The notes: generated by a model not told the origin, from the sequence alone. A stretch of 41,171 nucleotides of DNA from Candidatus Dormiibacter spiritus (GCA_003244185.1 QHBT01000034.1:1-41171); one strand, 5' to 3'. Shown: positions 8,548-15,690, counted from the stretch's first letter. Numbers and translations are program-made.

Positions 8548-9032
8548 GAAACTTGCTGCGCCTCTATCCGAGGAGCTGGCGCGAGCGCTACGGCGGCGAG
8601 TTCGAACTGGTCCTCAGGGCCTGGACGCCGGGCCCGCGCGCCGCGCTGGACGTGTTGTGGGGGGCGCTGGACGCCCACCTGCGATCGATCCGCCCGGAAA
8701 CGGTTCTGCGTCTAGCGTTGTTGGCCGCGGGGGGCGCCCTGATTGCATGGCTGAACTATCAGGCGACAGACGACGTACAGCCCGTTGCGGCTGCGCTCCT
8801 ATTATTCGGCTTCCCGTTCGGTCTGCACCGCCCGACACACGCCTGGCTGTACGCCCTACTGCTGTTCGCGGCGGTGCCGCTCTCCGGCGCCTGGGCCGAT
8901 GTCGTGTCGTACCACCCCGGCGTCCCGAAGCCGGCGCCCTTCTACGAGTCGATCGTCGCTCTGATGCCTGCGCTGCTCGGGGCGTACACGGGCGTGGCAA
9001 TCCGATGGATAGCGTCTGCCTCGCGGGCCTGA
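8544..9032 (+). CDS. Integral membrane protein coupled to PadR
   Basis: A 162-residue protein beginning RNLLRLYPRSWRERYGGEFELVL, a motif often found at the N-terminus of PadR-linked membrane proteins and permease-prefix domains in actinobacteria. It is followed by about four hydrophobic segments (near residues 55-70, 78-92, 98-115 and 138-155). No catalytic motif is visible. The ATG overlaps the PadR stop codon, the common regulator/membrane-protein pair layout. Its function is unknown; a role in envelope stress or small-molecule export would be a guess. It is the last cargo gene before a 738-bp non-coding stretch. Confidence 0.75.
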   Translation: MRNLLRLYPRSWRERYGGEFELVLRAWTPGPRAALDVLWGALDAHLRSIRPETVLRLALLAAGGALIAWLNYQATDDVQPVAAALLLFGFPFGLHRPTHAWLYALLLFAAVPLSGAWADVVSYHPGVPKPAPFYESIVALMPALLGAYTGVAIRWIASASRA

Positions 9033-9770
9033 GCAGACCTTCGCCAGCTCGTCTCGCAACGCCAACCTCTCTAGCGGCACTGCTCGGGCTGTAGCTGACG
9101 TCGCTGGCCAGATGGAGGAGTCATTCCCATAAGACCCGCCCGATGAAATGCCCGGTGAGGGAGGGCTAACCGCAACAGGCGTGCAGAGGTCGGGATGCTC
9201 ACCGGATACGCGGATACGAGGAGCCCATGATCACGACGCACTTCGAGACGATCCTGGAGTCGCCCGATGACATCCACGGTAATCGCCGAGGCGCACGGCA
9301 GCGCCGCTGCTGTCCGCTCATGGTTTGGCGGTCCTGCGAACTTTGGGTCTCCAGCCGAAGGCTTGTGCCGCCCGGCAGGATTGATGGGGGCTGGGGCCCC
9401 ATATATCTTGCTACCGCCGAAGGTGGTCACTTTGACTCCAGCGTGAGTCAGACCGACTCCGGGTCAAGCATCACTGGACAGCTGAAAGGCGCGATTGGCC
9501 GGCGTCGTTCGACGATTGCGGCGACGCCTGGACGACGGTAACTCGGTGCTGATCGCGAATGCCCAGACGTCGAGTGGCTCCCCGTTGCGTCCCGAGCGTC
9601 CGCGGACGGTGGCACTTGCCCCTGAGGATCGCCAGGGTCCTTGGAGCGCTGAACCTACGTCGTGCTGGCCTGGTGCCGGGTCTGAAGGCCCCTCTGTTGT
9701 CGCTGTCGGCGTCGTTCCACCGCTCGGCTCACCTGTCCGGTAGCCCTGACGCTGTTGCTGATCAGCCTGG
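9033..9770. other. Long stretch without a convincing gene inside the element
   Basis: About 740 bp between the membrane protein and the ribbon-helix-helix gene. Short open frames occur on both strands. The most coding-like is 9,267-9,446 plus (59 codons, ending GAPYILLPPKVVTLTPA), and an ATG at 9,227 has GAGGAG upstream but an unrecognisable product (MITTHFETILESPDDIHG at its start). The two overlap in different frames and could be pieces of one decayed gene. The right part holds the palindromic CGTCCGCGGACG motif. The stretch could also carry transfer or replication sites, but nothing decisive is seen. Confidence 0.4.
9597..9608. repeat. 12-bp palindrome CGTCCGCGGACG, copy 1
   Basis: A perfect palindrome in a region without a gene. 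The same 12 bp recurs at 9,807-9,818. It could be a protein-binding site for one of the element's ribbon-helix-helix proteins; this is inference. Confidence 0.45.
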
Positions 9771-10067
9771 CTACGTTGTCGCATCCCGACCGGCCTCCGT
9801 CCGCGGCGTCCGCGGACGCCGACCTTTGCCGTGTGGATTGCGAGGTAGGTCGGCCGGCTGACCCTGCGTCCTGCGAGCGTCACGGGCACGGGCCAGGATC
9901 TCCTTCAGTTGCGGTCGCTGTTCATCGATCAGAGCCTGGACCCCCTGCAGGACCAGGTCGTTGAGGCTGCGGTCCTCCGCGAAGGCGAGAGCACGGAGCA
10001 GCTGGTAGTCCTCCTCCGGGATCCGCAGCGTGAGGGCTTGGAGCCCGCGCTTCCCATCCGGCACCAT
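9771..10067 (-). CDS. Ribbon-helix-helix protein, probable relaxosome or regulator
   Basis: A 98-residue protein with an Arc/CopG-type ribbon-helix-helix domain: LQALTLRIPEEDYQLLRALAFAEDRSLNDLVLQGVQALIDEQ (residues about 9-50, written here only as its key parts LTLRIPEEDY strand, RALAFAEDRS turn, NDLVLQGVQ helix). The C-terminal half is basic and low-complexity (KGRRPRTPRTEAGRD) and may touch DNA. Such proteins serve as antitoxins, repressors or relaxase accessory factors. There is no toxin gene beside it and a relaxase lies 600 bp away, so an accessory or regulatory role in the element is more likely. It is divergent from the second RHH gene across a 240-bp folded region. ATG 10,067 has no RBS but TAGCAT 6 nt upstream. 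Confidence 0.65.
   Translation of the reverse strand: MVPDGKRGLQALTLRIPEEDYQLLRALAFAEDRSLNDLVLQGVQALIDEQRPQLKEILARARDARRTQGQPADLPRNPHGKGRRPRTPRTEAGRDATT
9798..9820. repeat. Tandem CGTCCGCGG plus 16-bp palindrome, copy 2
   Basis: CGTCCGCGG at 9,798-9,806 is followed directly by a second copy, which is part of a 16-bp perfect palindrome GGCGTCCGCGGACGCC (9,805-9,820). It lies within the 3' end of the ribbon-helix-helix gene, in its arginine-rich tail, so codon constraints may contribute. Confidence 0.45.
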
Positions 10068-10073
10068 GACACC

Positions 10074-10079
10074 ATGCTA
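10074..10079 (-). promoter_or_regulatory. Candidate -10 box of leaderless RHH gene
   Basis: On the minus strand TAGCAT ends exactly 6 nt before the ATG at 10,067, with no Shine-Dalgarno between. It is the same hexamer as upstream of the antitoxin gene at the element's left end. Confidence 0.4.
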
Positions 10080-10177
10080 TAAACCGACCGGCTCAAGGTG
10101 CATTTAAGTAAGTACACGGCAGCGTTCCGTGGAGGGCGAGATCGGCGCAAGCCGGCCTGAGAGCCCGATTTTGAGGT

Positions 10178-10267
10178 GTGGCTCCACGTAGAGCCCACCC
10201 TTTCCCGCGCCATGGGCGCGGTGCAGGCGTCGGGGAGACGCCTGGTCGGCGCGTGGCCTGGAGCCAC
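10178..10267. other. Folded non-coding segment, candidate oriT or small RNA
   Basis: An outer 9-bp stem (GTGGCTCCA at 10,178-10,186 with TGGAGCCAC at 10,259-10,267) encloses two hairpins: CGCGCC/GGCGCG (10,206-10,220, loop of 3) and CAGGCGTC/GACGCCTG (10,224-10,244, loop of 5). It sits between two divergent ribbon-helix-helix genes and about 430 bp upstream of the relaxase, where transfer origins are commonly found. The branched fold could equally act in RNA, as a leader of the plus-strand RHH gene. No known nic core sequence was recognised. Confidence 0.5.
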
Positions 10268-10307
10268 GAGGTTCGTGTTCGTGTGCGGCAATCAGTGGAG
10301 GGTGGCC

Positions 10308-10676
10308 ATGAGCAGCGTTGCTGAGCCCGAGAACCAAAGGCGCCGGCTGCAGTTGCGGCTGCCGGCCCAGCTATCCGCCGAGCTCGGGGACTGCGCCCAA
10401 CGCTCAGGCATCTCGGTCGTCGCCTTCGTGCGCTTGCTCCTGGAGAACGCCATGTCCTCGCACCCAGCCACCGCCAGCGAGGCGATGCGTGGCCCCTCCG
10501 ACGCTGACGACCTGCCCGCTCTCGCCGGTCTGGTCGCGACCGAGAACGTGCTCAGCTTCCTAGAGTCGATCTTCCCAGAGGGCAGATCTCGGGCCAGAGA
10601 GGGCCGCGCCGTCGCCCTCAGCTACGCCGAGGAGCGCCTGGAGGAGCTGAAGCGCCATCTGGAGGATCTCCGCTGA
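10308..10676 (+). CDS. Ribbon-helix-helix mobilization accessory protein (MobC-like position)
   Basis: A 122-residue protein. The N-terminal half is a ribbon-helix-helix domain (RRLQLRLPAQLSAELGDCAQ strand and first helix, then GISVVAFVRLLLENAM second helix, residues about 11-47). The C-terminal half contains LAGLVATENVLSFLESIFPEG and a charged helix ending EERLEELKRHLEDLR, likely for oligomerisation. It lies immediately upstream of the relaxase gene in the same direction, the place usually held by relaxosome accessory proteins that bind oriT. I infer that role; family membership in named MobC groups is not established. ATG 10,308 is preceded by GTGGAGGG about 6 nt upstream. Confidence 0.7.
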   Translation: MSSVAEPENQRRRLQLRLPAQLSAELGDCAQRSGISVVAFVRLLLENAMSSHPATASEAMRGPSDADDLPALAGLVATENVLSFLESIFPEGRSRAREGRAVALSYAEERLEELKRHLEDLR

Positions 10677-10690
10677 GCGAGCGCGCCATC

Positions 10691-11467
10691 TTGTCGATAA
10701 GGTGCGCGGCAGCCGGCCCAAAGCTGGGCCGGAGGCTGAGCGGCTTCCTCCGCTACGTCCAGTACCGCGATCATCACCAGCCGGCGGTCGAGCGAGAGCT
10801 GAGTGGTCTGCTGAAGTACGTCGCCCATCGCGACCGGGCGCTCTCCGAAGGGCGACTCTTCGGCTCCCAGGGCGCTGCCGGCGACTTGGAGCGCAAGCAG
10901 CTCGCCGCCTTCGTTGCCCGCTCGCTGGCAGGGCCTGGCCGTCAGGGCCCAGCCAAGGAGGGACACCGCCAGCGAGCCGTCTACCAACTCGTGATCTCAC
11001 CCGAGCGCGCCGACGGTCTCGACCTCCGAGGCCTGACGCGGTCGGTGATGGCGCAGCTGGAGCAGGACGCCGGCACCGGCGGTCTACCGCCTTGGCTGGC
11101 AGCCGAGCACCGCAACACCGCCCACCCTCACGTGCACGTGATCATGGCGGCGCGGCGTGAAGTGTCCCCGGACCAGTTCCGGACCCTGGTCGTCACCAGA
11201 GATCGCCTGGCACGGATGAAGCAGAGCATGCATCGCGAGCTCGCCTGTCAGCGCGGCGGTCGGCCGCTGGAGCTGGAGCCAAGCCAGCGGAGCCGGACCT
11301 CAGCCGATCGGGCTCGGCACCACTTGAGCGACCGCCGGCGTAACCCGCGCTGGCATGAGCGGCTACCGAAGGTGGCTCGTGTCTTCAGGCGGTTGGCTCG
11401 ACGTTATCAGCTGGAGGCAGAGCGGGAAGCGCGAGAACGGGACGGCCGCGAGCGAGGAGGGGAGTGA
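10691..11467 (+). CDS. Small VirD2-like relaxase (mobilization nuclease)
   Basis: About 258 residues. VYQLVISPERADGLDLRGL, then VMAQLEQDAGT, then PPWLAAEHRNTAHPHVHVIM match the core of VirD2/MobP-type relaxases, with the metal-binding histidines H140, H145, H147 and H149. LRYVQYRD (residues 20-27) is the expected place of the catalytic tyrosine (Y22 or Y25). The tail is arginine-rich. It would nick one strand at the transfer origin and pilot it to a recipient. Only the nuclease domain is present, shorter than most relatives (often over 500 residues). The segment GFLRYVQYRD is echoed by GLLKYVAHRD at residues 39-48. The TTG start is uncertain: the frame is open upstream into the RHH gene and no RBS is clear. 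Confidence 0.78.
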   Translation: MSIRCAAAGPKLGRRLSGFLRYVQYRDHHQPAVERELSGLLKYVAHRDRALSEGRLFGSQGAAGDLERKQLAAFVARSLAGPGRQGPAKEGHRQRAVYQLVISPERADGLDLRGLTRSVMAQLEQDAGTGGLPPWLAAEHRNTAHPHVHVIMAARREVSPDQFRTLVVTRDRLARMKQSMHRELACQRGGRPLELEPSQRSRTSADRARHHLSDRRRNPRWHERLPKVARVFRRLARRYQLEAEREARERDGRERGGE

Positions 11468-11516
11468 TGAAGTGTACGCCTGGTGGTGCCCGCTCAGCCT
11501 TCGGCGGAGGCCGACC

Positions 11517-11738
11517 ATGATCAGAATCCGAGCCGACGAGCTCCGCTACCAGGCGGCGCTGCGGGGCTGGGACCAGCGCAGCCTGGCCAGGGCGGCAGGC
11601 GTGAGCGAAGGGACTGTCTCCCGGCTCCTGACCGGAAGCGGCGTGCGGCCGAGCACGCTGCTCCGGCTGGCGCGGGCACTCAAGAAGCAGCCGGCGCTGT
11701 CCGGCCTCGAGGCCGTGGTCGACCGCTCAGCCCCTTGA
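11517..11738 (+). CDS. XRE-type helix-turn-helix regulator
   Basis: A 73-residue protein that is essentially one HTH_3 domain: RADELRYQAALRGWDQRSLARAAGVSEGTVSRLLTGSGVRPSTLLRLARALK, with the recognition helix in SEGTVSRLLTG (about residues 30-40). It could control integrase or mobilization genes, or act as an excision factor; neither can be told from sequence. ATG 11,517 has GGAGG 7 nt upstream, and the frame upstream of it overlaps the relaxase gene and is not needed. It is convergent with the integrase gene, with only 12 bp between the stop codons. Confidence 0.75.
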   Translation: MIRIRADELRYQAALRGWDQRSLARAAGVSEGTVSRLLTGSGVRPSTLLRLARALKKQPALSGLEAVVDRSAP

Positions 11739-11750
11739 GAGCGGTTGGGT

Positions 11751-12695
11751 TCAGGCGTCCTCCCGCAAGGCGGCGATCAGGGCGGCGTGGGCATCGAGGT
11801 CGGTCAGGTGGGAGTAGACGCTCTGGATCATGGCCAGCGAGGTGTGGCCGAGGACTTGGGCCACCAGCAGCGGGTTCATCCCCCGCCGCAGCATGTGGGT
11901 CGCCGCGCTGTGCCGGAACAGGTGCGGATGGACCCGCTTCTTGATCCCCGCTCGCTCAGCCAGATCGCGCACCAGCTGCTGGACACCACTCTCGGTCAGT
12001 GGCTCGTAGTCGCCGCTGCTCCGGCTCCGGCGGCGGGAGAGGAAGAGGCGGTCGCTGTTGGTGTCGGTGGGTCGTTGTCGCTCGGCGTAACGCACCAAGC
12101 GCCGGTAGAGGATCGGCGCCACCGGCACCAAGCGCTGGCGGTCGCCCTTGCCCAGGACCTTGAGGAACTGGCTGCGTTCGCGCTCGATCAGGTCCTCGCG
12201 GCGGAGCCGGACCAGTTCACCGACCCGGATCCCGCTGTCGGCCAGCACCCGGACGATGAGAGAGTCGCGCTCGCTCTGAGCGGCATCGGCCAGGCGCTGG
12301 ATCTCCTCTCGCTCCAGGGTCTCAACCAGCCGCCGGGGAAGCCTGGGCAGCTTGACCTGCCCTTCGACCTCTTCACCCTCCTCTTTGGCCCAGGCGAGAA
12401 AGCGCTTCGTCGCTTTGGCATAGGTCCAGGCGGTGTGCTTGCTCAGCTGGCCGCGCCGGCCACCGTGCTCCAGGAGGTCGGCGACGAAGCGGTCCAGCAC
12501 TCGATTGTTCAACTCTGAGATCCGCTCCACCTCGTGTTCAGCACACCAGGGCAGAAAGACCGAGCGCAGCGGGTAACCGTAGGCGTGCCGGATCGTCTTC
12601 GGGGAGAGCCCGGCCGCCCGGCAGTGGGCCAAGTAGTCCTCGACCTGGCGGCTCAGGCCGCCCGGCTTGGCTTGGGCGACAGTCAGCTTGGCCAC
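11751..12695 (-). CDS. int: Tyrosine recombinase/integrase
   Basis: A 314-residue integrase. The N-terminal SAM-like core-binding domain (residues about 15-105, with ED YLAHCRAAGLSPKTI and HTAWTYAKATKRFLAWA) precedes the catalytic domain with Arg157 (DSGIRVGEL), Lys183 (GKGDRQR), His258 and Arg261 (HLFRH), His284 (LGHTS) and nucleophile Tyr294 (SVYSHL), so the full active set is present. It should recombine the 48-bp repeat sites in the tRNA-Gly gene, which lies about 150 bp from its start. The GTG start is almost at the predicted transcription start (see promoter at 12,705-12,734). It resembles XerD-like chromosomal recombinases in size, but the att repeats and neighbours make an element integrase far more likely. 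Confidence 0.93.
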   Translation of the reverse strand: MAKLTVAQAKPGGLSRQVEDYLAHCRAAGLSPKTIRHAYGYPLRSVFLPWCAEHEVERISELNNRVLDRFVADLLEHGGRRGQLSKHTAWTYAKATKRFLAWAKEEGEEVEGQVKLPRLPRRLVETLEREEIQRLADAAQSERDSLIVRVLADSGIRVGELVRLRREDLIERERSQFLKVLGKGDRQRLVPVAPILYRRLVRYAERQRPTDTNSDRLFLSRRRSRSSGDYEPLTESGVQQLVRDLAERAGIKKRVHPHLFRHSAATHMLRRGMNPLLVAQVLGHTSLAMIQSVYSHLTDLDAHAALIAALREDA

Positions 12696-12704
12696 CGTCA
12701 GAGC

Positions 12705-12734
12705 AGATTACTTCCACAGCAGCTTTGTCGTCAA
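12705..12734 (-). promoter_or_regulatory. Integrase promoter, -35 TTGACG and -10 TAATCT
   Basis: On the minus strand TTGACG (12,734-12,729) and TAATCT (12,710-12,705) are separated by 18 bp, close to the sigma-70 consensus. Transcription would start near 12,698, only about 3 nt before the GTG of int, so the mRNA is nearly leaderless. Confidence 0.65.
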
Positions 12735-12764
12735 GCACCTCTATTGAAGCCCAACCTTGTTGCA

Positions 12765-12888
12765 ATCGACATGCTGCTGCAAGCGATTTGGAGACACGAC
12801 AACTCCTAGGAAACGCTCCAAATGAACTCGAAGGGAGAGGGTGGAGCGGGAGACGGGGCTCGAACCCGCTACCTCAACCTTGGGAAGG
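12765..12888. repeat. Right attachment repeat (attR) overlapping tRNA-Gly
   Basis: The last 48 bp (12,841-12,888) are identical to 4,982-5,029. The preceding about 76 bp resemble 4,907-4,981 imperfectly. It includes the 3' half of the intact tRNA-Gly gene and runs toward the integrase promoter. Confidence 0.85.
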
Positions 12889-12917
12889 TTGCGCTCTACC
12901 AGGTGAGCTACTCCCGC
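12842..12917 (-). tRNA. tRNA-Gly, anticodon CCC
   Basis: A complete cloverleaf on the minus strand: acceptor GCGGGAG/CTCCCGC, D arm GCTC/GAGC, anticodon arm CAACC-TTCCCAA-GGTTG with anticodon CCC (reads GGG), five-base variable loop, T arm GCGGG-TTCGAGC-CCCGT with one G-U pair, discriminator U and an encoded CCA. It is the integration target: its 3' portion from the anticodon stem onward is supplied by the element, so the gene stays functional. No overlapping protein gene. Confidence 0.97.
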
Positions 12918-12962
12918 GCCGAGAGCTAGCGATTCTAGCAGGGGCGTTGGCGGCGGACCGGC

Positions 12963-13622
12963 TCACGTCGTCACGCGATCGGCGGCGAGCTTGGCGAAGG
13001 CCTTGGCGGCGGCGAGCTCGCGGTCGTGCACGTCGGGCAGGGTGTGCGTTTCAGTGCCCGTCAGCAAGACCATAACCTCCAGCTCGACATGACCCTTCAC
13101 GGCGCGCACAGCACGCTGGGCACCGAGGCAGGCGTAGGCCGCGTCACCTATCTCGGGGACGGGAGTCGCGGTGTCGCAGCCAACGTCCTTAGTGATCTCC
13201 AACCGATGCCTGGCTAGAGCGGCGGACCTACTTACCGCACCGAGGGTGAGGATGGCCTCGGCGCCGAGCTTGTAGCTCGCTGATTGGTACTGGCAGCCGC
13301 TCGGCAGGGGAAGGGTGGTCTGACCGATCTTCCCGATCTGAGGCTGCTGGTTGAACGGTTCGCCTGGGTACATCGCCTGAAGATCAGCTGGTTGAAGCAG
13401 CTGGCAGGCGTCTGGCCACCAAGCGAGCGGCACACCGTTGGGGTCTCTCGGCCCTGGGGGCAGCGACTCAGAGGCCGAGGGAGAGGGTGTCAATCTCGAC
13501 TCTGCCTGGCCGGACGGGCTGGAGTGAGATGCTTTTGTCGGGAGCAGGCCGCAGGCGACCAACGCCACCCCGCCGGCGAAAAGGAGAAGCGGCCCAAGAG
13601 GAGCCTTCACGCCCTTGAGCAT
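12963..13622 (-). CDS. Predicted lipoprotein of unknown function
   Basis: From ATG 13,622 the product is 219 residues and begins with a lipoprotein signal: MLKGVKAP, a hydrophobic stretch and the lipobox LVAC with Cys24 as the lipid-attachment site. A Ser/Pro-rich linker (residues about 30-55) leads to a globular domain with four cysteines (DACQLL, SGCQY, GCDTA, YACLG) that may form two disulfides. GDAAYACLGAQRAVRAVKGHVELEVMVLL resembles the end of DUF3558-like lipoprotein domains of actinobacteria, but I am not certain. The frame is open 67 codons further upstream, into the adenine deaminase promoter region, without a signal peptide. It is outside the mobile element, divergent from ade. Confidence 0.75.
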   Translation of the reverse strand: MLKGVKAPLGPLLLFAGGVALVACGLLPTKASHSSPSGQAESRLTPSPSASESLPPGPRDPNGVPLAWWPDACQLLQPADLQAMYPGEPFNQQPQIGKIGQTTLPLPSGCQYQSASYKLGAEAILTLGAVSRSAALARHRLEITKDVGCDTATPVPEIGDAAYACLGAQRAVRAVKGHVELEVMVLLTGTETHTLPDVHDRELAAAKAFAKLAADRVTT

Positions 13623-13722
13623 ATGGCCTGGCTGGAGCGAGGACCAACGCGCTTCGGTACCGATTGACAACGCGGCGGCCCCGGGCCGAGCGGTATTGTT
13701 CCCAGCCATCAACGCTGAGTGG

Positions 13723-15390
13723 ATGGCCGTTGCCAGGGGCGATCGGCCGGCGGAGAGGGTGTTGCGGGGCGGCCGAGTGCTGAGCGTCTTCACCCGAGAG
13801 TGGCTGGAGTTGGACGTGGCCATCTTCGACGGCCATGTGGTGGGCTTGGGCAGCTACGACGGCGAGCAGATCGATGACTGCTCGGGCGCCCACCTCGTGC
13901 CGGGTCTGATCGACGGCCACGTCCACCTCGAGTCGTCCAAGCTCATGCCTCACGAGTTCGCCCGAGCGGTGGTCCCGCAGGGCACGACCACCGTCGTCGC
14001 CGATCCCCACGAGATCGCCAACGTGCTCGGCCGGCGGGGCGTGGAGTGGATGCTGGAGGCTTCCGCCGGTCTGCCGCTGGAGGTTTACTTCATGGCCCCT
14101 TCCTGCGTGCCCGCCTCGCCGCTGGAATCCCCCCTGGCGCCGCTGACTCAGGCCGACCTGTCAGAGCTGCTGCAGCATCCCCGCGTGATAGGTCTGGCCG
14201 AGATGATGAACTATCCGGGAGTCATCGCCGGCGCGGAGGAAGAGCTGGCCAAGCTCGCTTTGGCGGGCGGCCACATCGACGGCCATGCGCCAGGCCTGGG
14301 CGGGAGGAAGCTCAACGCCTATCTCGCCGCGGGGATCCGCTCCGACCACGAGGCGACAACTGCTGACGAGGCCCTGGCGAAGCTGCGGCTCGGCATGTGG
14401 GTGATGCTGCGGGAGGCTTCTGGCGCCCGCAACCTGCTGGATCTGCTGCCGATCCCGCTGCGCTACGGCCCCCAGCGCTGTCTCTTCTGCACTGACGATC
14501 GGGAGCCCGACTTCATTGTCCGGGAGGGGCATCTGAACCAGATGCTGAGGTCGGCAGTGGCGGCGGGCGTGCCGGCCGAGGACGCCCTGGTCATGACCAC
14601 GCTGAATCCCGCCCTCTATCACAGGCTCCCGGCCCTGGGCGCCATCGCCCCCGGCTACCAGGCCGACATCCTCGTACTGGACGATCTGACCGACTTTCGC
14701 CCCCGCCGGGTCTTGAAGCGCGGCGTTGAACCCGTCTTTCCGGACCGGGCTGCGCCCGACTGGGTGCGGCAGACCATGCATGCTGCGCCTGTCAGCGCGA
14801 GCTCTTTCCGAGTGCCTGCGGTGCCTGGCAAGATCAGGGTTCTCGGCATCCGCGACCAGCAGCTCTTGACCACCACTGAGGAGATGGAGCCGTCTGTCAA
14901 GGATGGCTGCTGCGTGGCTGACCCCGGCCGGGATCTGGTCAAGCTGGCGGTGGTCGAGCGGCACCATGCCAGCGGCCGAATCGGCCTCGGCTTTGCCACC
15001 AACGTGGGGCTTCAGCGGGGTGCCTATGCCTCGACGGTGGCGCATGACGCCCACAACCTCATAGTCATGGGCGTCGACGACCAGGACATGGCGCTCTGTG
15101 TCCGGCGCCTGGTGGAGCTGGGCGGTGGACTGGTGGTGGCCGAGGCGGGCCGGATCACCGGCGAGCTGGCGCTGCCGGTGGCTGGGTTAATGAGCGATAG
15201 GCCTCTGGCCGAGGTCTTCTCCCGACTCCTGGATCTTCAGGCTCAGGTCGCGCGCCAGGGAGTGGGCGGCCGGGCCCCCTTTATGACGCTGAGCTTTCTC
15301 GGCCTGACTGTGATCCCGGAGTTGAAGCTGAGCGATCTGGGCCTGGTGGACGTCGGCAGCTCCAGCCTGGTGCCCCTTCTCGCCGACTAG
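13723..15390 (+). CDS. ade: Adenine deaminase
   Basis: A metal-dependent amidohydrolase converting adenine to hypoxanthine and ammonia in purine salvage. The 555-residue product has ERVLRGGRVLSVFTREW at the N-terminal beta domain, the metal site PGLIDGHVHLESSKL, the family block HAPGLGGRKLNAYLAAGIRSDHE, FCTDDREPDF, and the C-terminal domain with GLGFATNVGLQRGAYASTVAHDAHN and SFLGLTVIPELKLSD, all typical of Ade (YerA/AdeC type). I chose ATG 13,723; the frame is open to 13,615, but the added residues do not look conserved and would overlap the divergent lipoprotein gene. TATTGT lies 23 nt upstream and could be a -10 box. The length fits the family (about 550-600). Confidence 0.92.
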   Translation: MAVARGDRPAERVLRGGRVLSVFTREWLELDVAIFDGHVVGLGSYDGEQIDDCSGAHLVPGLIDGHVHLESSKLMPHEFARAVVPQGTTTVVADPHEIANVLGRRGVEWMLEASAGLPLEVYFMAPSCVPASPLESPLAPLTQADLSELLQHPRVIGLAEMMNYPGVIAGAEEELAKLALAGGHIDGHAPGLGGRKLNAYLAAGIRSDHEATTADEALAKLRLGMWVMLREASGARNLLDLLPIPLRYGPQRCLFCTDDREPDFIVREGHLNQMLRSAVAAGVPAEDALVMTTLNPALYHRLPALGAIAPGYQADILVLDDLTDFRPRRVLKRGVEPVFPDRAAPDWVRQTMHAAPVSASSFRVPAVPGKIRVLGIRDQQLLTTTEEMEPSVKDGCCVADPGRDLVKLAVVERHHASGRIGLGFATNVGLQRGAYASTVAHDAHNLIVMGVDDQDMALCVRRLVELGGGLVVAEAGRITGELALPVAGLMSDRPLAEVFSRLLDLQAQVARQGVGGRAPFMTLSFLGLTVIPELKLSDLGLVDVGSSSLVPLLAD

Positions 15391-15662
15391 AGTGTCCAGT
15401 CCCCGAGTGCCTGCGACACCATCAGCATCTCAAGGCGGCTGCGGTGGCCGGCGAGAGCAGTGTCTCCCGGGGCGGGCGGCCTTGGATCCAGCGGCCGCGG
15501 CGGGTGCACTCCTTGAGGACGGTGCTCTACACCCGCTCAACGCAGCAGTTGGTCTGCGCGGGCGACCGGCATGGATGGAAGGTGCCGGGTCCGTTCGATT
15601 GGGACGTCAAGCCCCTCGTGACCAGTCTCTCGAGCGTGGCACAGGAGAACGCACCCCCATCT

Positions 15663-15690
15663 TGTATTGCTAACTTAACATGGTATGGTA
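15663..15690 (+). promoter_or_regulatory. Promoter of the MarR gene, leaderless type
   Basis: TTGTAT and TATGGT are 16 bp apart, and TATGGT ends 6 nt before ATG 15,697, so transcription would begin at the start codon. The AT-rich stretch around it (TAACTTAACATGGTATGGTA) stands out from the GC-rich surroundings and may hold the MarR operator. The 270 bp before it, back to the ade stop, contain no recognisable gene. Confidence 0.45.

Larger units (their letters stand above)
4982..12888. mobile_element. Integrative mobilizable element in tRNA-Gly(CCC)
   Basis: A 7.86-kb segment is bounded by a 48-bp perfect direct repeat of the tRNA-Gly 3' part. The intact tRNA is at the right end with the tyrosine integrase beside it, reading away from it, which is the standard arrangement for tRNA-targeting elements. 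Inside are a VirD2-like relaxase, two ribbon-helix-helix proteins, an XRE-type regulator, a toxin-antitoxin pair, and cargo (RibD-type reductase, glyoxalase remnant, PadR/membrane pair). No coupling protein, VirB4 or phage structural gene is seen, so it would need a helper for conjugation. The coordinates include both repeat copies; exact crossover points inside the 48 bp cannot be read. Confidence 0.85.

Noticed and set aside
9071..9889. Minus-strand open frames in the long gap of the element
   Set aside because: Biased, motif-free peptides with no RBS; one overlaps the RHH gene tail.
11745..12518. 257-codon open frame antisense to the integrase
   Set aside because: Shadow of the integrase coding strand; low-complexity product without motifs.
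4982..12888. Prophage interpretation of the tRNA-Gly insertion
   Set aside because: No capsid, terminase, tail or lysis gene; a relaxase is present instead.
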